This document shows, one piece after another, positions 22,068-33,637 of a stretch of 64,000 nt of DNA; position 1 is the first letter of the stretch; every line of letters begins with the position of its first letter. The stretch is from Annulohypoxylon bovei var. microspora (taxonomy: Eukaryota > Ascomycota > Sordariomycetes > Xylariales > Hypoxylaceae), in assembly GCA_022836615.1 (NCBI GenBank), contig MU405350.1, forward strand, positions 37,941-101,940, in the 5' to 3' direction. The notes beneath the pieces are model-generated. The model saw only the letters and a program-made list of their open reading frames with translations, searched no databases and was not told where the DNA came from. A program made the translations under genes and the position numbers.

Positions 22068-24669
22068 TTATGGTCGTGTTGCAAGACCAGCCTTGAAGCT
22101 GCCGCTACGCACCCACTCTATGATCTCGAAGCCAAGCCGCCGCTCTAGCTTCTCGTCTACGCCCTTACCCTCAGTCATGCGTAATACCATAACAGCAGCG
22201 TTGACGAACTCGACGCAGTTATTGCCTTGGATCTCAGCGGGTTCGGTCACCTTCTTGACGTAGATCGTCAGGTCTGCTCCCACAATCCCACGCCACAGTG
22301 TTGCCACCCACTGCCAGTGGTCGTCCGCACGGTACGCATCGTTAATGTGTAGCGAGCTGGAGTACCTATCTGAGGCGGACAGGCTATAGCCGTCTGATAT
22401 AACCGCAACTGGTAGTTTAAGATTCGGCTTCGAAGACATGTCTTCAACGGGTTTATCGCCTTCTCCCATCTCAGTATCCGCGCCGCTTACAGGCGACGGG
22501 TAAGTCGTCATGTATTTGATCAAGTCCTCAGACGTCTTGTGCCATTTCAACATCCTAGCGACGTAGGTCGCCAGCGGGCTCACAAACCCCGCTCGTTTCG
22601 AGAGACTCTTCTCTCCTAGTTGTTGGTTCTCGCTGGCATTATGATTATTTTTTTCATCCGTTTCTCCTCCGCTCGGTTGGGTTTGGGTATCATCTGTCCA
22701 AGTCTTCACGGCGTATTCACCTGAGACGGACAACGCCTTCTCCACCACGGAAGCCACCTGCTTTAGTATAGACGGAGCCACACCTTCCATAGCAATAAGA
22801 GGTCCTCGCGTTTCGAATATAGGCCCTCCAGGACCCGGGGGCTTCAGGGGAGGACTAATCGAACGCAATATTTCGAGCTTTAATAAGAATGACCATCTTG
22901 GAGGCACCTGTTGTTGCTGTTGTTGTGGTTGTCTCGTAGGAGTGTTCGCTCCATTGACAATTCCCAGGCCAGTGCCATGGGCAACTTGGGCGGTGGGGGC
23001 TCCACGTGCTGACCCTGTCTCTGAGCCTATCGCAGGCGAGTTCGGGATCTGTGTTTGTAACGGAGGTAATCGAAGCGATTCATCGAACGCACTGCTTTGA
23101 CGGTTCGGCGTTTGAACAGGCTGATACGTCATTGAAGGTCGTGGCGGAGGTTGCATATGAGGGTGGTTGACGTAACCAGGTTGGTGATATTGCACTCCCG
23201 GTCTAGGTAACGGTCCAGGCCCGTAACCAGCGGCCGACATAGGCGGTCCGGCCACCGACTGACGTTGGAAACGCGGGTCGGCCGAAACATAACCCATAGG
23301 AGGCGATCCGGGGACGAAAATATTCGGTCCATTAAACCGGCGTCGTTTTGGATCCACTGGTACCGCCATTGGGGACATCATCGAGTAGTCCTCTTCGATA
23401 TTGTGTAAATGCGGTTGCGTGTACCTACGGTCATGATCAAGTGACATAGTGCTGGAAGCAGATCCGCGCCGTAGGTGGTCCGTCTCAATCACGCGCGGGT
23501 TTGGTGTTACATAAGGAGGCATATTTGATACCGATCTCGCAATGTCAGGCGTCGCTGCGCTGAAAGGGGTGGAGGGCGTCCTCGGCGTTGCAATGTAGCG
23601 GCCGCCACACTTGGGACAATGGCCGGGATCCTCGCCGGTCGCGGGCAAGGGCCTGCTGCTAGCAGCCTTGCCTCCTCGTCGGGGTTGGTATCTGTAGTCC
23701 GGATACTGGCGCTGGTGGCGAATCTTCTCCTCTTCCGCAAGCCTCTTCCAATTATTTTTTATCTCTTCGGGCTGCTCTCGCCACTGCTCGCCGATGAGCT
23801 TGGAAATCTCCGGATTAGCGAGTCCCGGATGCCGAGCAGCGACCTGTCCTTGGTAATGCTGCCGATAAAGGATGAATGCTATTACAAGGAGAAAACAAAC
23901 AAGAGAGTTAGCTATACGCTCTTTCCTAGACCTAAACAGGCTTGCGATCTATGCTCGTGCCGTTGCAGATTGGGAATAAGACAAGAAAATTAGGTCTCGA
24001 CCCTCTTATTTCCGCCCCTTTGACTCCTTGATACAAACATGGTACACTGGACAAAGAGATATCCGCCCCGAGTTACCCGTCTCGGGATGGGGATAATTTC
24101 TACTGAGACCTCATCGTGATTATGGAGAAGCAAGAAGAAAATATTAAAGGGATAAGAGGAAAGGCGGTGGGGAGGATTTTCGGCTCAAGTCGGAGTCCCA
24201 GACCTAAGTTCGTCGGGTGGAGGAGAGAAAGACAAGAGCAAGGAATAAAATTCTACGTACCGTTTCGCGGTCTAGGGACCTTGGGTGCCTTCGTGCAAAG
24301 GCATATCAACTCCCTAGGTTCGCTCGCATTCGATGTCGCTGTGTTCGGGGTATAGAGCCGAAGATCTTGTATTCGGGGCTGATTCGCCTCTTCAACGTCA
24401 ATGGAATATGCTCGTTTTCGATGCGTTTTTGTAGTTACGGTTGGATCATCAGGGGTGTGTATGCCTGATGTTGACATGGGATTTGATTTCGATGCTGCTG
24501 CCGATGCTGCCTCTTCTCTATCATCTTGGGGACTCATTGCCATCATGGCCTGCTGAGTTTTGCTTCGTGTTGTGGGGCTGGTCGTCAGTGAAGTCGATGT
24601 GGTTGGGAGAGACGACCGGTCATTTGGAGAGGTAGGGGGGGAAGATTCGCTGCTACTAACTCCGGTCAT
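22068..24669 (-). CDS. HMG-box transcription factor (Rox1/MATA_HMG-like)
   Basis: A sequence-specific HMG-box DNA-binding protein. Exons 24261-24669 and 22068-23878 give 739 aa. The box becomes visible only after splicing: exon 1 ends in KVPRPRN and exon 2 begins AFILYRQHY, the intron splitting the Ala137 codon. The box (about 131-203) carries NPEISKLIGEQWREQPEEIKNNW and ends in QYPDYRYQPRR, the pattern of the MATA_HMG/Rox1/Ste11 group rather than HMGB proteins. A CPKCGGRY zinc-like knuckle follows at about 222-229. The middle is Pro/Met/Tyr-rich with a short polyglutamine run. The C-terminal 270 or so residues look folded (RWSFLLKLEILRSI..., DDHWQWVATLWRGIVG, RRLGFEIIEWVRSG) and are of unknown function. 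At 382 nt the intron is several times longer than the others here. The start is the first in-frame ATG of exon 1; the open frame continues upstream without another ATG. It might be a sexual-development or hypoxia regulator, but that is inference. Confidence 0.88.
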
Positions 24670-26049
24670 ATTCTTCGCAAACGAGGGTAGTACCAAGCGA
24701 AGCGTGTCGGTGTGTGGGGAGGACGGGCGGTCCAAAGAGCGGAGTCCAATACGGCAACATACACGACAGTACAACTACTACCAAAGCCTCAGGGGTCTAG
24801 CATCCAAGGAGAAAATGATGCCCAGAGACGGTGACGACGATGATATGATGAGCCAACTGCCCTCTTGTGGTAAATGAGTATGTGGCTGTTGATTTGAAGC
24901 AGAGACATGAGACATGAATAAATGACGCGGGCAACAACCAAGGGCTTGTTGGGATTGTTTTCTTTGTTGGTGTATTTTCCATTCATAAGGCCTCCTTCCA
25001 GGAGACAATGATCCTAGGAGGTGGTGAAGGCAGCTGGTCAATAACCTTATGCCGTAGCAACCGCCGCCACCGCTATTACTATCGATTCTACTGCACACGC
25101 AATTACAAGACTAGCGCTAGCCATTATCCAGAGGGTGTGTGGTCAACGTAGTTAATGGTTAATAAGGTGAGGAAGTGGATAAGGTCGAGAGGGAAAGAGA
25201 AAAAGATAGGTTCCTTTTAGACCTGTGTCTCGGGAATATACTGTGAGGCCCAACCTGTTGCAGATTAGCCACGCATCTCTCTCACATATTCTCTCTCTCT
25301 ACACATTACCTATCTTTTTTCTTCCCCTTTTCTTTGTCCGGCGTTTGCAACAACAGGCCTTAACAACCACGCTACCGTTCGCAGTATGGCTAATAATAAT
25401 AAACTAGCCATTCTAACAACAGGACAAAAAGTGACAGGTATACAAATAACAAAGTCCTCTCAAGATCAATGATCAATAGTGATAGTGGCCTTGTCTACTA
25501 TTATTAAAGAGATTTGAGAAGTTTTACTCCTTAGTTGCTTGACTGCTTGACACAACAAACCCCTAGTAAGGCCATACACGCATACACTAGGAATGTTCTC
25601 CCCGTCCTCTGGCTGGAACGGAGAGGACGTATAATGTCTCTCACCAAGCCACCTCTATTACCAGCAACAACAAAGACAATGTCAACCGAAATTAGTTTAG
25701 GTACCGATCACGTGGGCTCATAATCTTTTCATTGTTCGAAGCAAGTTTTTTTTACTGAAGAAAATTGAAAGTCGTTTTGCAATGTCTTAAAGTCTCAGGG
25801 GTGGTGGCGACTTGGAAGCAGCCAACCAACCAGGTTGTCTCTCTATTGAGGATATATGATCAACCAACACAACATGCATACACACTTGGGAACTCCGAAA
25901 CCCCTCCGTAACAGACGTGATTTTCCTAACCCGATTTCCTTTTATTATTTCGCGGTTTGCTAGGTAGCCTTAGCCTTGCGAAATTAGATTATTATGACGA
26001 GTCCGGTTCCGTGGTCTGAGGCTTCCCGTCTTTTTAAGACATAACGCGC
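24670..26049. other. intergenic upstream of HMG-box gene
   Basis: About 1.4 kb between the HMG-box start and the RVB1 stop. Contains several short frames (for example 25225-25407, 25535-25723) without family features, and CT-rich stretches likely belonging to the HMG gene promoter or leader. No RNA gene seen. Confidence 0.5.
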
Positions 26050-27613
26050 TCAAGTGAGAAACCCGCGTCCTGTCTCACCGGCCAACAAGTCGGCACTCCG
26101 TCGCGCGTCGAGAAAGAGCTCCTCGCACTCCGCAACGTCTTTTACATCAATTTGGCTGCGGCCATTGACTCGAGCAAGAATGCTAATTTATTCGTTAGTA
26201 AGTAGTTTTATAGGAAACAAAAGGGAATATCAAATAGGCTATAGACTTACCTTGCCGGGGTCAGCAATTGGAGACAGTATCGAAGACTAATACGCACGCC
26301 ATGCTCCGCGATCTTGTCAATAGCAGCGTCGGTGATCTGTACGCCTTCTGTCGTAGCTCTAATGCGTACGATTCTCTTGATCTCGTCGCCATCATACGGC
26401 GTGGTGGGGATGATGAGGAGTCGAGCAAGGAAGTCCGGAGGAACACCGTGCGCAGCAACAACGCCATCCGTACCACGGATAGAGCACATACCTCGATTTG
26501 AGGCAAGGACGACAATAGGTGAGATAGCAGTTTCGAGTGCTCGGTTGAGATATGTGAAGCACTCGATATCGAGCATGTGCGCCTATAATTGATTAGCTTG
26601 CCAACTTTAGGTCTTATCATAGCGGATTAGAAATACCTCATCGATGAATAAGACACCAGGAACAAGCTCGGCCACGCCCTGATCAATGTACTTGCTGACG
26701 ACTTTGTTGATCTCTTCTCGTAGCTTGTCGGTGATCTCCGTCATCTTGGGTTTCATTAGTTGGCCCATCATGCTCATAATATCCTGGCCTCCTTGTGGTC
26801 TGGCGTTGGCGACATCGAGGTCGTGGAGCGTAACATCCTGCACAATCTCCTTCTTCTTGTGAACCTCGCCTTTCGGAATAGGCACGTACTCTTCCGCTTC
26901 GAGATCGAACTCTGTAGCATAAGCATCCGATCGTCCGACTCGCTTGCAGGCGCCTGTGTTTGCCTCGATGTAGACGACATCTCCGACCGTGACTCGCTCC
27001 TTCTGGATGGCCTCGTATATGCTGGGATCTAATCTAAGCTTCTTCTGGCCTCTTGCGCTCTTCAGTCCTATTAGTAGGGTGCTAATAGTCTTGCCATAAC
27101 CGCCTAGCGGGTTCTCCGCCTCCTCTGGAGTAAGCTCTGTGACTTCACCCTCGTAAACCTCCTTCGTCTCGCGCACTTTCAAACCGATCGCTCTTCGGAA
27201 ATTCTCCATCAAGACTTCGGTCTTCTTCACCTCGGTTGAGTAGATCTCGCTACCGACAATAGGGCAGAATGGAATCTTAGTGCCAAGTTCGTGGCTAAGC
27301 GCAAGCGCAAGAGCTGTCTTTCCGGTTCCAGGTCCGCCAGCAAGCAATACACCTCGACCGGCCATCTTCTGCGCGCGAATGAGGTCGACGACAACACCGG
27401 CAGCCTATAGCAAACGAAAACATACATGTCAGCCTTATAAAGTAGGAGGCAAATGATGTCGAAACCTACCTCTCGAGCCTGCTGTTGGCCTACGAAGCCA
27501 CCAGCCTGCTTTTCAGCCGTGCCATCGGTCTTGAGGCCCAAACCTCTGATGTGTGTGTGGGCTGCGGTGCGATTTTCGCGGTTGTTACCCTTAACCTCAC
27601 TAATTTGCACCAT
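26050..27613 (-). CDS. RVB1: RuvB-like AAA+ ATPase 1 (Rvb1/Pontin)
   Basis: AAA+ ATPase that forms a hetero-hexamer with Rvb2 in the INO80, SWR1 and R2TP complexes and, in many eukaryotes, NuA4/TIP60 (chromatin remodelling, snoRNP and PIKK assembly). Four exons: 27470-27613, 26637-27404, 26251-26582 and 26050-26182, with introns of 65, 54 and 68 nt, give 458 aa, the family length. Walker A GGPGTGKT at residues 71-78; Walker B LFIDE at 300-304, with intron 2 immediately after it and HMLDIECFTYLNRALE following; sensor 1 region VVLASNRG; a C-terminal helical domain with QIDVKDVAECEELFLDARRSADLL. Domain II (the RuvB-like insertion) holds the VGDVVYIEANTG segment. All splice junctions keep phase and restore conserved sequence. 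An essential gene in yeast; nothing looks unusual. Confidence 0.97.
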
Positions 27614-28143
27614 CTTGGCGTGAGGTTCGTTGTCGCTAAGTAGTGGAAATAAAGGTTCGGAGGAGTTTGGCGACCTTTCGGTTTTTTTATGTGAAGAGCT
27701 TTACGATTGAAAAAGTCATACGCAAAGTGAAATGAAGCGGAAGTACGTGGAAAAATCAACGTTGGTATCGCATCAGAAATTATGAACTTATCGGAATTAA
27801 GAGAGCTTCGATTGGAAGTTGGAGCTCTGAAAGTCGCGAAACTTTTCTGGGTCGCGACTGCACGGACAGTCGTCGAACTGTGCACGATTACTGTACACGC
27901 ATAACTTCGATAAGGAAGACATAGCTGAGTCAGCATTGCAGCAATGATATTATGTAATCTATCCGTATTACCTAATCGATTTCCTACAACTTTTCATCTT
28001 CAACTTTCAATCCATGGGTCATCATGGTTCATAAACATTTATAGGTACATATTACACATTCTTAAAATCGAAATCTTATCTATACATTAGAGGCTGAATC
28101 TATCCTGCCCTCCTAATGTACATATAAACCCATTATTTCACAT
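27614..28143. other. RVB1 promoter region
   Basis: Spacer of 530 bp between the RVB1 start and the stop of the DMT transporter, both on the minus strand. Presumably RVB1 promoter plus transporter 3' flank. The overlapping minus frame at 27490-27936 is out of frame with RVB1 exon 1 and is treated as a shadow. Confidence 0.5.
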
Positions 28144-29568
28144 CTATAGCCGTCTAAGCATAACGCCCTCTTCCTCATCTGTATCCGTCTCATCGTCAAT
28201 CGTAAACAAGCTCTCATTGTCCCCAGAAGCTGCAACAGGCACAATTCCTGCCTCCGTATTGCTGCTCTCGTCTTTCTTCACTTCGTTCTTCGTAAGCGCA
28301 ACCCAAAGCGCGCTCCCAACAATGAGCCCACATCCCGTAAGACTCATCCAACCCATAATATGACCAAACACCCAACGGTCAAATCCCGCTGCAAAGAGCA
28401 TGTGCGTATACATCATTGCAGTGGCGCGGTTGCTCTTTTCGACAGCTAAACCGGCTGTCATGAGCATCTGCATTATTAACCCGCAGGCCCCGACGACAAC
28501 GAGGAGAGCCCATCTCCGGATGGAGTGTGGAAGCTCGAGACGTAGTTCGGGCTGCGCGTAGTCGAGGGCAGGGGCTACTGAAAGAATTGTGGTTGTCACT
28601 ATCACACACCATGTGCCGAAGTAGTTGACTGATACCAGAGGGTGTGCCCGCTTCCCTATACACCTGAGCGATGTGATAGCTCCGGCTGCCCCGAGGACAC
28701 CAAGTAGCGCGACACCAATTGCCTTCAAACGCTCAGCGCTTGTCGAGATATGTTCTCCACCAGGGTACGAGGCTTCTGCTGTGGCATTAAAAACGGCCTC
28801 CGTCGCTATAGTGCTAGGTGCAGTTTGTGGGGGAGAAACACCCGAGAAGAGAGACACTGGCCGGGTGATGAGCACCACACCTCCCAAAGCTATAAATGAC
28901 GCAAGTTGTTCCCTCCGCGTGAAGGTGTCGTGGATGAAGATGCGACACATGTATCCAGCGAGGTTAGGGGCTAAAAAGGTAATTACAGTGGCTTCAGCCA
29001 GTGGTATGTATTTGACCGAATACCACATACCGTAAATGCCGAAGAAACCGCAGAAGCCTCTCAGCACCAGTAAATACCTAACATTCTTAGGCCCTAATAT
29101 GCCATGTGGTATTCTCTTCCGCCATATGTATAAAGAGGAAAATACGGTTGTCATCACCTGCCTGACGAAGAGCAACTGTATAGGATGCATAGGCTCTTCA
29201 TCAACCTCGAGTAGGCGGGCAGCGAGGTTCATTAGCGCACCAAAAAACTGTGCTAGAAACATCAGGAGCGGTGCTTTGTTCTTCTGCCACGTTGATTTGA
29301 ACCATCCTCCAAGTCCTGAGTTGTGGTACGTTCTCAGGGGTTTCAGGGGAGGCCCAGGCGACGGACCTCTCGAGCCAACCGGAACAGCCAAAGTATCTGA
29401 AGAGAACAGATCAGGGTGAATATCTACAACGGTAGATACTTCTGACACGAACGTGCCCTGCTTGTCGGATTTATCGATCGAGGTAGGGAGGTAAGGGGGA
29501 GGAACAGTTCCATCTTCGTCGTTATCGAAGACGTATTTAGTCTGGGTAGCAGACACAGAAGACGGCAT
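28144..29568 (-). CDS. DMT/EamA-family membrane transporter
   Basis: A drug/metabolite-transporter superfamily protein with the EamA (DUF6) fold, resembling SLC35G-type carriers; the substrate is unknown. A single exon of 474 aa. An approximately 95-residue cytosolic N-terminus (acidic, Pro-rich) is followed by about ten hydrophobic segments, starting at APLLMFLAQFFGALMNLAARLL and VRQVMTTVFSSLYIW. The first EamA repeat includes RGFCGFFGIYGMWYSVKYIPLAEATVI and a LITRP segment; the second includes SVNYFGTWCVIVTTTIL, GACGLIMQMLMTAGL and GWMSLTGCGLIVGSALWVAL. Between the repeats is a lumenal or extracellular loop with a potential N-glycosylation site (NATA). The C-terminus is acidic (DDETDTDEEEG). 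The start was chosen at the first in-frame ATG. Neighbours give no clue to substrate. Confidence 0.88.
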   Translation of the reverse strand: MPSSVSATQTKYVFDNDEDGTVPPPYLPTSIDKSDKQGTFVSEVSTVVDIHPDLFSSDTLAVPVGSRGPSPGPPLKPLRTYHNSGLGGWFKSTWQKNKAPLLMFLAQFFGALMNLAARLLEVDEEPMHPIQLLFVRQVMTTVFSSLYIWRKRIPHGILGPKNVRYLLVLRGFCGFFGIYGMWYSVKYIPLAEATVITFLAPNLAGYMCRIFIHDTFTRREQLASFIALGGVVLITRPVSLFSGVSPPQTAPSTIATEAVFNATAEASYPGGEHISTSAERLKAIGVALLGVLGAAGAITSLRCIGKRAHPLVSVNYFGTWCVIVTTTILSVAPALDYAQPELRLELPHSIRRWALLVVVGACGLIMQMLMTAGLAVEKSNRATAMMYTHMLFAAGFDRWVFGHIMGWMSLTGCGLIVGSALWVALTKNEVKKDESSNTEAGIVPVAASGDNESLFTIDDETDTDEEEGVMLRRL

Positions 29569-31357
29569 TGTCACCGATCAGTCAATGATGACTTGAAGGC
29601 ACTCAAATTAATCCCAACGGCACGAGCTCCATACACGGCCACGCAAATTTCAGATGCAACGATACGAATAAGACATGAGACAGTTTCACGGTATAGTATA
29701 TCTTCAATTTCTCTACTAAGAAGGTTTTCAAGTAGACTATTCAAGGTAAAAGAAGACACAAGCAACCCACATCGGCCAAAGTTGGACCTCTCATAAGCGG
29801 GGGAATGGCAAACAATTAATAACAATAACGTTGCCTCACTTCTTTGGGGCATACCCATTCCCATGCAACCACAACCTACAGAAGTAGCCGTGCCGGCCGA
29901 AAGCTTGTGTGGGGACCAACCAATTTTTCCGTGAACGGGATACGACGGTTTCGTCGAAAGTGGGAAGACTAAACATGCATCTCGAAGAATAGGCACTACC
30001 AAGGACCCAAAAGTCCGTCTTACGGCTGTCGGAATGCCTGAAGAGGATCTTCTATCACAGCTAGATATGCAGGTCTTTGGCGTGGTCACCTTGTCCAGCC
30101 CGATGTCGCGGACCTGTCAGCGAATCGGTGGCTACCCCGCGTGGCCCGCAAAGCCGAAATAGTAATCGCCCCATCCGGGGTCGAAGGTCTAAGACGATCT
30201 CCGAGTTGGTAAGGTTGCAAGATTTTCAAGGTTCGATGCAACGGAATGTCAACAGTCAGTGCCTAACCCAATCGTCTCAACAAACGACGAGGATAGATGC
30301 CGGAAGTTTAAATAGAAACGCGACGAATCCCCATGTTCCCAAATGTTAAAAGGTAGCTAACTTCAAGCAAATTATCACCTAGTTGGTTAGCCCAGGAACA
30401 AGCTCAGGAACATACTTGAGGAGTATAACATCCCTCGCTAAATACACACCACTGCCCGTGACGACATTAAACTCTTCAAATATAAGGTTGCAAGGACATT
30501 TGGCTATATCAAGGTAGATCTTACATATTCTTACGGCTCTTTTAAAACAATGTCGAGTGTTAATATATTCAATTTATTGGAAGCACTCCTAAGCGGGGAT
30601 ATAAGGGAAATACTGAATTCAATTAATCGCTATGCAAGGGTCCGGTATTCCACCGAGCATGGAACTGTATCTTAGAGGACTTAATCATACTAAGAAGCCT
30701 GTGGTGGATCTATCATAGACGTACATTTGCTTCAAACGTTGTTATTAGCTTTCACTGTTGTGGTGAATTAAATGATATGAAATTGTGTTTACTAAGGGAA
30801 AGTCCACGATGACGCTGCGAGTAAAGGGTGTCGATTTTATTACACTACTCCTACTACTAGTTAATAATACGATTAAACAACTGTCTTTTTATTTATTCGA
30901 TATCATCTCTATATTTAAAGTTATTTCACTTTCTCCTTATTCATACTTGATAATAAAAAATAAAACTTCTAACTACCTACGATATTTCTTAAATATATCC
31001 TCACTACATGCGTTAGAATTCACGGACGAGAGCTAAAATTATATATATTCAAGAAGCATTTAATATAAAAACGGTGGGAAAATAACTATAAAAAGGACTG
31101 GGAGACTGCTAGCGGCACCCGACAGCGACAGTGCAAGCAAGTACTAGGCTCCAGCCGTTTCTAGGAAGATCAACGATGATAGAAAAGACGCGGTACGTGT
31201 CGCCGCAGTAATAGTAAGGTGATCTATGTGTTCATATGAGTGACGCTACTACCAACTACATCATCAATAATCGCCTCTCGTACATAGACCAAACATCTAA
31301 ACAACCCCTATTTCCTAAACCTCATATCCTAATACCTATTCCCACGCAAAACCACTC
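29569..31357. other. intergenic with AT-rich patch
   Basis: About 1.8 kb without a supported gene. Positions 30740-31080 are strongly AT-rich with many TA steps and could be a decayed repeat, but no terminal repeats or coding remnants were recognised. Small frames at 30077-30349 and 30785-31036 lack family features. Confidence 0.45.
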
Positions 31358-31711
31358 CTAATAAGACCAACTCGCAATCGCCGTCCCGTTAAGCGGCACA
31401 CACAGCCCAACCTTAGGACCGACATTCATCGCCGTGCCCGTGCAGTTGGCTCCCGTCCATCCCGTCAGCTTTAGGGTGTCTGGCTTCTCGTTGTAGCGCA
31501 CGTGGGCCGACCCCGTGCCCGGGATCGCGATGTTCTGGCACGAGCCTCGGCTGTATATGAAGGCCTTTGTGCTGCCCGAGCCAGCGGTACAGTCGGAGGT
31601 CGTGCTGAAGAGCTCTGCGTAGAAGACGATCGAGGGGTCAGCTTGGGGGGCTGCGGTTGTGAGGGAGGTGAGGGAGGCGAAGATGAGGCTGAGGCTGAAG
31701 GAGGGTCGCAT
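31358..31711 (-). CDS. small secreted cysteine-containing protein
   Basis: A 117-aa protein with a clear N-terminal signal peptide: MRP, then a Ser/Leu/Ile/Phe hydrophobic core to about residue 18, and likely cleavage after the TAA region near residue 21. The mature part of about 96 residues has four cysteines (in SDCTA, GSCQN, ANCTG and GLCVP), enough for two disulphides, and two N-glycosylation sequons (NCT, NGT). There are no transmembrane segments or GPI-type tail; the protein ends in WSY. I do not recognise a named family. Small secreted proteins of this form are common in fungi and include candidate effectors and cell-wall proteins, but nothing here indicates a specific role. Single exon with strong G/C third-position bias, which supports coding. 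Confidence 0.75.
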   Translation of the reverse strand: MRPSFSLSLIFASLTSLTTAAPQADPSIVFYAELFSTTSDCTAGSGSTKAFIYSRGSCQNIAIPGTGSAHVRYNEKPDTLKLTGWTGANCTGTAMNVGPKVGLCVPLNGTAIASWSY

Positions 31712-32540
31712 TTTGACTGTTCGTATTGATTAATCAAGGTTGTTGTTGGTGATGTGAGATTTATGTTGAAACCGGAACTTTTGTCTAATAGAGAGAAGAG
31801 ATGTGGGTGTAATGCTGTTCACTCAAAGCTGAGATGGTTACATTACGGCTGCGGACAAGCTGATTTATATTCCAACACACATGTCTTTTCTAGAAGCAGT
31901 CATACTATCCAGACTGGCCTAGGCAGCGGCAAGGTTATACAAGTCAGCCTCAGCTAGACCTTCTTGTCTCAGTCAGGCTGTAGACATTTGTAAGCATCTC
32001 GACTTCGAGCTATTGGCGAAGCCACCAAATCCTATTGTTCAACGCCTCGATATATAGGAAATAGAAGACTAAGACAAAAGTGCCCTGCTTCAAAAGGAAC
32101 ACTTCTGTGCTCCCATGGTCAGCACTTAATACAGCAATCTACCTTCTGAATACAGTTCGTTCTAGAGCCAAGACTAAAAACGAGACCATGGTTCACAATC
32201 CTTCGTCTTGACGGAAAGGATCATTTGTTCGATTCTCGGGCCGGCTCCCATCTCGATCTTGGCCTTACGCGATGGATTTACCCGGCCGAAATGAAGGGAG
32301 CACCTGAAGTAAGCATTTAGGTTACGTGAAGTCGTGTAGCTTAATGAAAAAAGGGGTTTAATTGTAATTATAGGTGTATCAATCTCAAGTAATGGGAGTC
32401 CGAATTTGACTATCATGACTCTAAAACGCCACCTGGTATTCCGTGTCCATTACGCCGTTGCTATGCATGTGAATCTGCAATTTCATCCCCGTCGCGGTGT
32501 GCGATAGACGACCTCGTCACGCCTCAACAAAGGGATCCCG
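31712..32540. other. intergenic between secreted protein and TAF13
   Basis: Promoter of the small secreted protein gene and 3' flank of TAF13. No frame with family features; no repeats noticed. Confidence 0.5.
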
Positions 32541-33125
32541 TTACTTCGCCGGCCTCTTCCTCTTACGGCCTCCGGTGCCCTTCGAAGACGTGTCCCGATT
32601 GACGACGAGGTCCTCGTCGGCCTCGTCCAAGCCCAGCAGCTCGTCGACGTCGACGGCGGCGGCGGCGGCGTTGTTGTTGCGGGCGGCGTCCTTACTAGCG
32701 TGCTCCTTGGCGATGTCGTCGTCGTTCTGGTTGAACGTGCGCCGAGCATCTTTTATCTCCTGGCGCTTCTCAATCATGGACTTGACGCGGCCGAGGTACT
32801 GCGGGCTGCGGCGCAGCGCGAACTCGAAGTCGTCGAACTTGAGCTTCTGCCGGCCCGCCACCTGAGCGTGCCGGCTCGCCTCGAAGCACACGCCCTCCAG
32901 GAACTCCGTCACGATCTCGTCGAGCACGCGGACCGTCTCTTGAAGCGGTTCCTTGACGTCGCCGTACGCGAAGAGGAGTTGGGCCACTGCGGTTGCGGAG
33001 GTTAGATTTGTTTATTCGGGTTCAGGTTTGGGAGGTTGGTTGGGATGGGATGGGTTGCGCGTACTCTCTTTGGAGTTGAAGGTCTCTTTGCCGACATTCT
33101 TGCCGGCGCGAGCTCGAGGCTCCAT
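32541..33125 (-). CDS. TAF13: TFIID subunit TAF13
   Basis: Histone-fold subunit of general transcription factor TFIID that pairs with TAF11 and contacts TBP at RNA polymerase II promoters. Exons 33065-33125 and 32541-32986 with a 78-nt intron give 168 aa. The intron splits the Met codon in KEMAQLLFAYGDV. Exon 1 encodes a short basic N-terminus (EPRARAGKNVGKETF). The histone fold covers about residues 20-105: the LLFAYGDVKEP helix, ETVRVLDEIVTEFLEGVCFEA, KLKFDDFEFALRR and PQYLGRVKSMI. The C-terminal tail has Ala and Asn runs, an acidic stretch (DELLGLDEADED) and a basic end (GGRKRKRPAK) that may be a nuclear localisation signal. The tail makes it longer than the roughly 125-aa human protein. 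It lies divergent to the Kish gene 512 bp away. Confidence 0.94.
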
Positions 33126-33637
33126 GATCAACGGTGAACGGGAATAGTGTTTTGAAGAATAGTGTTGCAATTTGTTCGGGTGATATTTCTATCCGTGTAT
33201 GTTTGTTTCGAGGCGCGTGGTGCGTATGTACGCACGCGAGGTTGTAAGATGGTTGTAACAGTTGATGTTCGACGTTGAAGTTTGACCGAGAACGCAAGGT
33301 GAAAGATGTAAGGCTGAGAAAGTCGCACCTTACCTCGAGGGTTGGTACTAGCCTGGAGGTAGTGGGGTTGGATTAGAGCACCCCGGTCTGTGTAACCGTT
33401 TAGCTGAAATTAGCGTGTCGTATCCACTATACCCCTGCTTTTCACGTGCGGATTATCGTCGGAGAAATCATTCTTACGTAACTTTGTCAATCTGGCGACA
33501 GTTGAATCAACCTTCAAGCGCCGCATCTCATAGCTTGACAACACCGGATATCAACGCAAATCGATAAAAGGACACGACATATCTCGCGTGCTCAGACACA
33601 GACAATATTCTCTGGCCGTCAGATATAAGCCGCCAAG
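33126..33637. promoter_or_regulatory. shared divergent promoter, TAF13 and Kish
   Basis: A 512-bp spacer between the start codons of TAF13 (-) and the Kish gene (+). Both are small housekeeping genes, so a shared bidirectional promoter is plausible. No TATA box stands out. The call rests only on position. Confidence 0.5.

Noticed and set aside
30740..31080. AT-rich patch as a RIP-degraded transposon
   Set aside because: Composition is suggestive, but no terminal repeats, coding remnants or second copy in the window support it; needs a genome-wide search.
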